The notes under the pieces were generated by a model. The model saw only the letters and a program-made list of their open reading frames with translations. It ran no database searches and was not told the origin of the DNA. From DAOVFN01 sp964607835 (GTDB lineage: Archaea; Aenigmatarchaeota; Aenigmatarchaeia; QMZP01): a DNA stretch of 64,000 nucleotides. The stretch covers positions 1-64,000 of the forward strand of contig CAZSLL010000002.1 in assembly GCA_964607835.1 (NCBI GenBank), in the 5' to 3' direction. The position numbers and the translations under genes were made by a program. Below are positions 57,772 to 64,000 of the stretch, one piece after another (within the stretch, counting starts at the first letter, position 1; each line of letters starts with the position of its first letter).

Positions 57772-57804
57772 CAAGGGAAATCATGAGCATTAGCAGGGAG
57801 CGGT

Positions 57805-57940
57805 CTGGCGCCGCGCAAACATGACTCGCGCCAGTCGCATAGGAGCGTATGCAGGTGTCAGAGATACCTGACTGAAAGCAACGCATGCCGCTTCGAAGGA
57901 GCGGACTGAAAGCAACGCGTGCCGGTTCCGGAGGAACCGG
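57805..57940 (+). ncRNA. Structured intercistronic RNA with triloop hairpins
   Basis: The 195-bp gap between two co-directional genes folds as a row of stems. P1: CTGGCGC (57805-57811) with GCGCCAG (57828-57834). P2: GCATA (57837-57841) with TATGC (57848-57852). P3: CAGGTGTC-AGA-GATACCTG (57852-57870). P4: CCGCTTC-GAA-GGAGCGG (57888-57904). P5: CCGGTTCC-GGA-GGAACCGG (57922-57940). P3-P5 all have purine triloops, and their arms differ in sequence but still pair. They are separated by ACTGAAAGCAACGCATG, ACTGAAAGCAACGCGTG and, after P5, GTTGAAAGGAAACGGAG. The last linker runs into the GGAGGAG ribosome-binding site of the next gene. No known RNA family recognised; could be a leader element, an mRNA-processing or stability element, or an independent small RNA. 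Confidence 0.65.
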
Positions 57941-57966
57941 GTTGAAAGGAAACGGAGGAGATTCGA

Positions 57967-59916
57967 ATGGGAGAGGATTTGACTGAACTGCAGAAGCAGA
58001 GGGAAGACATAAAGATACTGCTCTCCACCCTTGAGGAGGCTTACAGCGACGCTAGCATAACAGAGGAGCACTACAAGGAAGTGAAGGGCAAGAACGAGAA
58101 GAGGCTCAAGGAGCTGGACGCGAAGATTTCAAAGCTTGAGGCTTCCTCAGCAGGGCCTGCTGAGAAGGAAGGGCCTGCCAAAGAGGGGGCCGAGAAGGCA
58201 GAGAAGGAGAAGCCCGAGGAGCCAAAGCCAGAGAAAGCCAAGCCCAGGAAGAGGGGAAGGCCAAAGGGCTCCAAGTCCAGGCCAAAGCCCGCCCCTGCAC
58301 ATGCATCTCCCTCCCAGCCCTCTCCTGAATCCGCTCCCGCGCAGCCTTCAACTTCCACAAGCGAGTCCGCCCCCTCCTCAGGTGGGGAAGCCGGGAGCGG
58401 GGGCCAGTCCGACTACTCGGGCATACCCCAGCCCCTCACTGACATCGCGGGTGAGGGCGGGGGAGCCCTCGGGAGCGGGCCGGACAAGGGCTCAGGTCCG
58501 ACTGCAGAGCCGGGCAGCCTGAGGTACACTGCCCAGGAAGTCAAGGACATGCTGGACAAGGTGCTCAAGGAAATCCGGCCTGAGGGTATAGAGGTTGCCC
58601 CCAAGGTCGAGAAGCTTGAGGTCCAGCTCGAAAAGCTCAGGGCCTACATTGAGGCCATGAAGGATGAGAAGTCAGGGTCCAAGGAGGGTATCCAGAGGCT
58701 CACCGAGGAGCTGGGAGAGATGCGCTCCAACGTCTCGGGCATAGACCGCAAGGTGTCAGAGTCCGAGATGAAGGTGCAGGAAATTGACCAGGCCCTGGGA
58801 GACCTCAGACCCCAGAGGTTCACCAAGGCCCTGCAGGACGAGGACAAGACCATCAAGCTCCACGAGGCCAGGCTGGACAAGCTGGACGACCTCAACTCTG
58901 TGGTCATGAAGAAGGTTGGCCAGATAGAGGAGGTGCTCAAGCGGCTGGGAAGCCTGGAGAAGATTGTGAACTTCTCCAAAGAGGCGGCCAAGAGACTCAT
59001 CGAAATCGAGAACAGGGAGAAGAAGATAAATCGGGTGGCTGACAAGATTGACGGCATATTCGTGGACCTCAACAAGAGGCTCCAGGAGTTCGCCCTGTAC
59101 AAGGCCAAGCAGGACACAATGGACGAGCTCTCCCAGGAGATGATGAAGTCCATGGACGAGCTCAACACCAAGATGGAGAAATACGTGGAGAAGTCAGAAC
59201 TGGAAAGCTTCAAGGATGCCATCCAGGCTGAGCTGGCCAGCATCAGGACAGCGGGAGGGGCCAGCCCAGAGGTCCAGAAACTGGAGTCCCAGAAGACCGA
59301 GATTGAGGGGCTTATCGCTATGCTGGACGAGCAGTTCAAGGCTGGTGCCCTGCCAGAGAAGGAGTACAAGAAGACCAAGGCCATCAACCAGCAGAGGCTG
59401 GAGAGCATAGACAAGAAGATACAGGCGGCCCAGTCCGGTCAGGCCGTGTCCGGGGAGACCGAGTCAGGCGCACCTGCACCAACACCGGTTTCAGGGGAAG
59501 CCGGCTCCGTGGAGGCTGCCCCCGAGGAAGGTGGTTCCCCAGAGTCCGCAGCCCCGGAATCCAATCGTCCCGGGGAGAGCGGGGCCTCGGGTGCCAGGCC
59601 TGGCGATGGCAAGGGCCCGGAAGCAAAGCCCACTGAGGAAGGCGGAGCCCCGGAGGGCGGGAGCCAGCCCGCCGGCAGCGAGGCGACCGGGCAGGAACCT
59701 GGCCAGGCAATGCCCAGCCCGCCGGCACCTGAGAAGCAGGGAACGCCCGGGAACGAGGGGGCCTCTGGTACCAAAGACCAGCAAGCCGGAGAGAATGAGC
59801 AGACCCTGACCAGGCAGCAGGAGCTTCTGGCAGAACTCGAGAACTCCTATGCCAGGGGGCTCATAAGCAGGGAGGCCGCGGAAAAGGCAAGGAAACTGGT
59901 GAAGGATGACGAGTAA
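57967..59916 (+). CDS. Coiled-coil protein with AT-hook-like motif
   Basis: A 649-residue cytoplasmic protein (no signal peptide). Residues 1-60 and about 210-490 are charged coiled coil. Residues 94-103 read RKRGRPKGSK, a textbook AT-hook core (GRP flanked by basic residues), inside a Lys/Pro/Glu-rich linker. Two disordered Pro/Gly/Ser/Glu stretches (about 60-190 and 490-610) separate the helical parts. A short helical-hairpin unit occurs three times: residues about 15-55 (LLSTLEEAYSDASITEEHY), about 440-488 (LIAMLDEQFKAGALPEKEY) and 614-649 (LLAELENSYARGLISREAA). These resemble SHOCT-like oligomerisation motifs. GGAGGAG is 6 bp before the ATG. It follows the giant gene and overlaps the next gene, so it may be the internal partner of the ATPase and could touch DNA (inference). 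Confidence 0.85.
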   Translation: MGEDLTELQKQREDIKILLSTLEEAYSDASITEEHYKEVKGKNEKRLKELDAKISKLEASSAGPAEKEGPAKEGAEKAEKEKPEEPKPEKAKPRKRGRPKGSKSRPKPAPAHASPSQPSPESAPAQPSTSTSESAPSSGGEAGSGGQSDYSGIPQPLTDIAGEGGGALGSGPDKGSGPTAEPGSLRYTAQEVKDMLDKVLKEIRPEGIEVAPKVEKLEVQLEKLRAYIEAMKDEKSGSKEGIQRLTEELGEMRSNVSGIDRKVSESEMKVQEIDQALGDLRPQRFTKALQDEDKTIKLHEARLDKLDDLNSVVMKKVGQIEEVLKRLGSLEKIVNFSKEAAKRLIEIENREKKINRVADKIDGIFVDLNKRLQEFALYKAKQDTMDELSQEMMKSMDELNTKMEKYVEKSELESFKDAIQAELASIRTAGGASPEVQKLESQKTEIEGLIAMLDEQFKAGALPEKEYKKTKAINQQRLESIDKKIQAAQSGQAVSGETESGAPAPTPVSGEAGSVEAAPEEGGSPESAAPESNRPGESGASGARPGDGKGPEAKPTEEGGAPEGGSQPAGSEATGQEPGQAMPSPPAPEKQGTPGNEGASGTKDQQAGENEQTLTRQQELLAELENSYARGLISREAAEKARKLVKDDE

Positions 59917-62900
59917 GGGAAGCGGGAATGCAAGGAGAATTGGCCTCCTCTTGGGGGCGCTGGTGCTGGCAGCCCTGCTGCTACACAACCAGAACGCTGT
60001 GCAGCAGGAGTACGGTGAGGAGTGGTGGAACGGGAGCTGGCACTACAGGGTCAAGATAGATGTCAGCACCGAGAGCATGGAAAGGACTGACTGGCCCGTG
60101 GAGTACGAGGCCAACTTCACCAGCCTCTTGAATGACCTGGGCGTGAGCGGTGAGTTCGACCCTAACTCCACCAGGGTGCTGGAGGTCAACTCGAGCGGGG
60201 GCATCCTCAGGGAGGTCCCCAGCCAGTTCGACCCTGCACTCGATTACAACTCCACCAGCAACGCAGCCGGTGAGTTGGTTTTCATGCTCAACGGCACCAA
60301 CGCCCCCGGCACGACCAGGTGGTTCTACGTGTACTTCGATACCACGAGCCATGCCAAGTCAGGGGCCACATACGACAGTGAGCTTGAGGCCCAGTGGGAC
60401 GGAGAGGAGTTCAACATCACATTCAACAACCAGGACACAGAACACTACGGATTCTTCGCTTTTGACACCGAGAGGGGAGAGAACACCTCCGGTCTCTACC
60501 AGTTCAGGCTCTACGACACCTGGAGATTCACCTATCCCAACAGCAACCAGAAGACCAGGGAGTACATACGCACCACTGACGGCTCGAGCGACTTTGGATA
60601 TGACCTCAGGGACAACGCCACGATGGTCGATGGCCCTGCAAGGGTCACGGTGCGCCAGGAGGGCTACGAGGTCTACTTCGGGGAGGCAGACAACCGGACC
60701 AACAAGACCTACATCAGGAAGACCTATTACTTCTACCCAAACAAGACCTGGTTCGTTGTTGAGCAGGAAATCTTGAACATCAACGGCTCCAGCGTGGACA
60801 GGGCCTCCTATGCAGGGCTCTCGGGATTCGACCTTGAGGGAGCCTACGGAATAGGCTACAAGTGGCTCACCAACTACACCCAGGACCCCGGCTCCTATGT
60901 CTCGGGTGGCGGTGGTACGGGAGTGGAGAGGGTTGGCTACGCCAACCTCTGGGAGAACTCGACATCGAACTTCATGGCAGGCAACTCCACTGACGGGGGG
61001 AGCCCTGACTACGACCTCATCGGCATCAACCTGAGCATGACCACCATAGAACCCGGCGAGTCCATCAGGAACAGGTTTGTCATGGTTTTCTACCACACCG
61101 TGAACAGCCCCACACTGCTCCCTGACACAATGAGAGGCCTGATGAACGGCGTGAGCATAGCAGAGGAGGAGCCTGAGATGTGGGTCATCACCGCCCAGCC
61201 CGAGCCTGACCACGGAATCTACAACCGCAACGAGTCTGCCATACTGGTGGCAAACGTCACCAGGGATGACTGGTACATCGTGGACCACGCCAACGCCACC
61301 CTGGACATGGGCACCCCGGGCAGCTCGGCAGACGACATCACCGTGAGCCTCAGGGACGACGGGGCATGCCCTGACCAGGCCGCGGGGGACGGATACCACT
61401 CAGCATACTACAACTTCAGCGACTCAGAGGCCACTGGGGAATGGAACATGACCGTCAGGCTCTATGACAGGGACGGCGCCTTCCTGAATGAAAGCTATTA
61501 TACATTCAACATCACCGACGTGCTGGAGCTCTCCATAGACATCTGGAACGTAACAGGCATATGGAGGGTGGAGAACGCCACGGTCAACGTGACCAACTAC
61601 ATGCAGGACATCCAGGTCCCGGGAGCCACCCTGAACTGCACCTCGAACCAGGGCCAGATACCACAGGAGAACATAACTGACAACGGTGACGGCACCTATG
61701 TTGTCACCTTCGAGACGCCCCTGGACTACGGCCTCTACCCCCTCAACTGCTCTGCCCAGAAGGACGGGAGCTGGGGATGGCAGCTCGAGAACTACACGGT
61801 CGAGGCCCCTGAGACAAACATCTCCCTGACCACAGACCCGTCACTCTACCATGCCTACAACGTCACCTATTTCAGCAACGAGTCATTCGGTCTCAAGGTT
61901 ACCCTGAGGAATCTGGAGAACTCCACTGCCTACTGGGCCAACATTACCCTGGATGTGCCCGGCAACCTTACCTCGAACTCCACGCTCGAGACGTGCGGGG
62001 AGAACCTCCTCATCGGCCTGACCTGCGTCAGGCACTTCAACATCACTGTTCTTAACAACACCATCAACGACACCTACCAGATAGGCGTCACCATAAACTG
62101 GACAAACAGGGTGGGGACCCAGGACTCCAACACCACCGCAGTGGACGTGATTGTCCACGAGACCCCAACTCTGAACGTGCTCGAGGAGAACGTGACAGGA
62201 ATCCTCCCGCCAGGGGCAAACAGCCAGAAGATAGAAACCCTGGTTGCCAGGTCAGACGGTAACAACAGGGTATACAACATCAACTTCACCAAGGTGGGCC
62301 TGGGAAATTTCACCATTGGCTTCTCCCCGCAGGAGACCGGGATGCTCGGGCCGGGCGAGAGCCAGCCTGTCGAGGTAACGGTAACCGTGCCCGAGGGCCA
62401 GTTCCCGGGAATCTACTACGGCTTCATAAACGCCACCTCTGACAACGGGGGCTACGATGTACTGAACACCACCATAATAGTCACAGGGACCAACCTCACC
62501 ATAAACGCCAGCCCCGAGACCTACTCTGCCATGTACGTCACGGCATTCACCAACGAGAGCATGGAGATTGCGGTCAATGTCACCAACATCGGCAACACCA
62601 CGGCCTTCAACACCTACGTCAACATGACCTTTCCCGGGAACTGGTACATCAATGAGACCAGCCACTCCTGCGGGAACATGACCAGGGGAAGCACGTGCAT
62701 GTCCTACTACTACATAAACATAACCGAGCTAACCCACGCCGGGAGCTATGACGTCGAGGCAATGATATTCTGGGAGGACATAGGAATCTCCTGGTTCGAC
62801 CGCAACGACACCGTGAATGTGACAGTGGTCTCCAATGCCACCCTCGAGGTGCTGGAGGACCAGTTTGTCAAGACCATGGAGCACGACAACACATCTCTCC

Positions 62901-64000
62901 TTGGTGAGCTCACGCTTCGCTCCACAGGCAACGATGATTTGTCAGATGTCAACTTCTCCATATCAGGCATATTCAGCGAGTTCGTGATAGGCTTCAACAA
63001 GAGCTACCCGTTCACCATGGCCCCGGGCGATGTGTTTACTGTCAGGGTGAACGCCACCACCTATCCCGGATTCTCCCCAGGGGATTATGACGGATACATC
63101 AACGTGACCTCGTCCAACGACGGCTACAAACCAGTTGAGCTCAACATAACCGTGCCCCAGAATGGCTCCTGGACCATGAACACCACCTTCTGCGAGCACG
63201 CCCAGAGCCCCAACTCAGGCACTGTTTGCGATGTGCTCATAAACAACACCGGCAACATAATGCTCAACTTCACCATCGAGCCCCCGGCAGGCGCCAACCA
63301 CACAACGCCCAGCAACGCCACCCTCAACATTAGCAAGCAGTCATCTGACGTGCTGTCCATATTCTACGACATGGGCACAGAGGCAGGGGAGGGCTTCTTC
63401 TTCACCAACTACACCGTTGCCCCCAACCAGAGCGCAGGAGAGCCCGGCAACCTGATCCTTTCCATACTCCTCAACCCCTTCGTCGAGCCCCTGGTGGAGA
63501 TAGGCCTGACTCCTCCTGACCAGCAGCAGGCAGGCAGCACCGCCATGGTCATCAATGTCACCAGCCAGTCAGGGGCAGAGTTCGACGATGTGAGGCTCAC
63601 TGTTCAGAGGCCTGACGGCACCAACGACACCATGTTGCTGGGTTTCAGCCACCAGGTGTTCTGGTACGGCTGCGACTTCAGCATCAGCGACCCTGGCGAC
63701 AAGCTCTGCTTCCAGGTAACGTACCCGGGAACCCTTCCTGGCAACACCAGCGAGCGGGGCAACTACACCGTGTTCGTTTACGCCAACGACACTTACAGGG
63801 TCAACACCACCAACACCTCCACGCTCAGGATTTTCACTCGCTACATGGCCAACGTCAACATGCCCGATGTTATCCAGGGAAGCTGGGAGAGCATTGAGTA
63901 CAGGGCCACAGACTACCTGGGCGCCGCCCTGCCCTACGCCTCGGTCAACCTCACGGTTAAGGACCCCAACAACCGGATAGTGTACATGCTCTCGGGGAAA
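59906..64000 (+). CDS. DUF2341 surface protein, partial at window end
   Basis: Starts at ATG 59906, 11 bp inside the end of the coiled-coil gene, with GGTGA (59898-59902) upstream. The frame stays open to the last base (1,365 codons seen). The N terminus has basic residues and a signal helix (IGLLLGALVLAALLL), then EEWWNGSWHYRVKIDVSTE, a DUF2341 start like the two in the giant protein. Further on are many Ig/CARDB/NEW3-like domains (for example NVTNIGNTTAFNTYVNMTF, and LTLRSTGNDDLSDVNFSI) and dense Asn-X-Ser/Thr sequons. It is another glycosylated surface protein of the same operon. Whether it too ends in a membrane helix or ATPase cannot be seen. Confidence 0.88.
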   Translation, partial: MTSKGSGNARRIGLLLGALVLAALLLHNQNAVQQEYGEEWWNGSWHYRVKIDVSTESMERTDWPVEYEANFTSLLNDLGVSGEFDPNSTRVLEVNSSGGILREVPSQFDPALDYNSTSNAAGELVFMLNGTNAPGTTRWFYVYFDTTSHAKSGATYDSELEAQWDGEEFNITFNNQDTEHYGFFAFDTERGENTSGLYQFRLYDTWRFTYPNSNQKTREYIRTTDGSSDFGYDLRDNATMVDGPARVTVRQEGYEVYFGEADNRTNKTYIRKTYYFYPNKTWFVVEQEILNINGSSVDRASYAGLSGFDLEGAYGIGYKWLTNYTQDPGSYVSGGGGTGVERVGYANLWENSTSNFMAGNSTDGGSPDYDLIGINLSMTTIEPGESIRNRFVMVFYHTVNSPTLLPDTMRGLMNGVSIAEEEPEMWVITAQPEPDHGIYNRNESAILVANVTRDDWYIVDHANATLDMGTPGSSADDITVSLRDDGACPDQAAGDGYHSAYYNFSDSEATGEWNMTVRLYDRDGAFLNESYYTFNITDVLELSIDIWNVTGIWRVENATVNVTNYMQDIQVPGATLNCTSNQGQIPQENITDNGDGTYVVTFETPLDYGLYPLNCSAQKDGSWGWQLENYTVEAPETNISLTTDPSLYHAYNVTYFSNESFGLKVTLRNLENSTAYWANITLDVPGNLTSNSTLETCGENLLIGLTCVRHFNITVLNNTINDTYQIGVTINWTNRVGTQDSNTTAVDVIVHETPTLNVLEENVTGILPPGANSQKIETLVARSDGNNRVYNINFTKVGLGNFTIGFSPQETGMLGPGESQPVEVTVTVPEGQFPGIYYGFINATSDNGGYDVLNTTIIVTGTNLTINASPETYSAMYVTAFTNESMEIAVNVTNIGNTTAFNTYVNMTFPGNWYINETSHSCGNMTRGSTCMSYYYINITELTHAGSYDVEAMIFWEDIGISWFDRNDTVNVTVVSNATLEVLEDQFVKTMEHDNTSLLGELTLRSTGNDDLSDVNFSISGIFSEFVIGFNKSYPFTMAPGDVFTVRVNATTYPGFSPGDYDGYINVTSSNDGYKPVELNITVPQNGSWTMNTTFCEHAQSPNSGTVCDVLINNTGNIMLNFTIEPPAGANHTTPSNATLNISKQSSDVLSIFYDMGTEAGEGFFFTNYTVAPNQSAGEPGNLILSILLNPFVEPLVEIGLTPPDQQQAGSTAMVINVTSQSGAEFDDVRLTVQRPDGTNDTMLLGFSHQVFWYGCDFSISDPGDKLCFQVTYPGTLPGNTSERGNYTVFVYANDTYRVNTTNTSTLRIFTRYMANVNMPDVIQGSWESIEYRATDYLGAALPYASVNLTVKDPNNRIVYMLSGK

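Noticed and set aside
17419..57771. The giant frame as an artefact of low stop-codon frequency or joined genes
   Set aside because: Repeated modules keep the same frame, motifs and cysteines throughout; internal ATGs show no promoter or consistent ribosome-binding site, and both signal and anchor are in the one frame.
57852..57950. CRISPR-like repeats (linkers containing TGAAAG, period 34-36 bp)
   Set aside because: The intervening sequences are self-complementary hairpins rather than unique spacers, there are only three units, and no cas gene is present. A structured RNA explains the pattern better.
57790..58071. Minus-strand reading frame of 93 codons across the structured RNA
   Set aside because: No ribosome-binding site, composition unlike the neighbouring proteins, and it overlaps the start of the coiled-coil gene.
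1..64000. tRNA, rRNA, integrase, transposase or attachment sites
   Set aside because: None was recognised on either strand by reading; faint tRNA-like arms could not be completed into a cloverleaf.

Overview
The window is archaeal chromosome. It carries an archaeal-type alanyl-tRNA synthetase, the archaeal mevalonate-entry set (HMG-CoA synthase, one-cysteine thiolase, DUF35 zinc-ribbon/OB protein), a dolichol-type GlcNAc-1-phosphate transferase, class III (pilin-like) signal peptides, TATA boxes about 25 bp before many starts and GGTGA-type ribosome-binding sites. DNA is GC-rich with heavy use of AGG (Arg) and ATA (Ile). The lineage cannot be fixed from this sequence; a euryarchaeal or DPANN-like archaeon fits. 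No tRNA, rRNA, insertion sequence or CRISPR array was seen.

Layout. 1-2615 (minus): two secreted-protein genes, one a cysteine-rich class III-signal protein. 2692-5622: alaS, with a convergent exported thioredoxin-like gene behind it. 6137-7342: divergent nitroreductase and PHP-domain genes. 7379-10202: a likely operon of GlcNAc-1-P transferase, ATP-grasp ligase, PIG-L deacetylase and a small orphan, plausibly for surface glycans. 10189-11928 (minus): NodU-type carbamoyltransferase. 12092-15012: mevalonate operon, interrupted by a 75-residue orphan and by strong hairpins. 15071-16401: MinD-like ATPase and a winged-helix regulator.

16500-64000 is one surface-machine gene cluster. It starts with a 308-residue sequon-saturated exported protein. 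Its end overlaps a single 40,353-bp gene for a protein of about 13,450 residues. That protein has an N-terminal class III-like signal, Ig-like, LamG and DUF2341 domains, and 24 tandem modules of about 330 residues organised as a higher-order A-B-C repeat of about 3.06 kb. A Cys-rich calcium-loop-like motif, a Gly/Ala hinge and a single membrane helix follow, and then a cytoplasmic HerA/DUF87-type P-loop ATPase. A 195-bp gap after it holds a series of stem-loops, three of which share a triloop and a repeated linker. Next come a coiled-coil protein with an AT-hook-like motif and an overlapping DUF2341 surface protein that runs off the window.

Working model (inference): the regulator controls its own promoter and the surface operon through shared ACCGACA / CGGTCGACA sites placed just after each TATA box. 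The giant protein is a very long glycosylated fibre physically joined through the membrane to an internal motor ATPase. The AT-hook coiled-coil protein is its cytoplasmic partner, and the glycan genes upstream may decorate the hundreds of N-glycosylation sequons. A giant adhesin-like fibre covalently fused to a DNA-pump-family ATPase is the most unusual system in the window.
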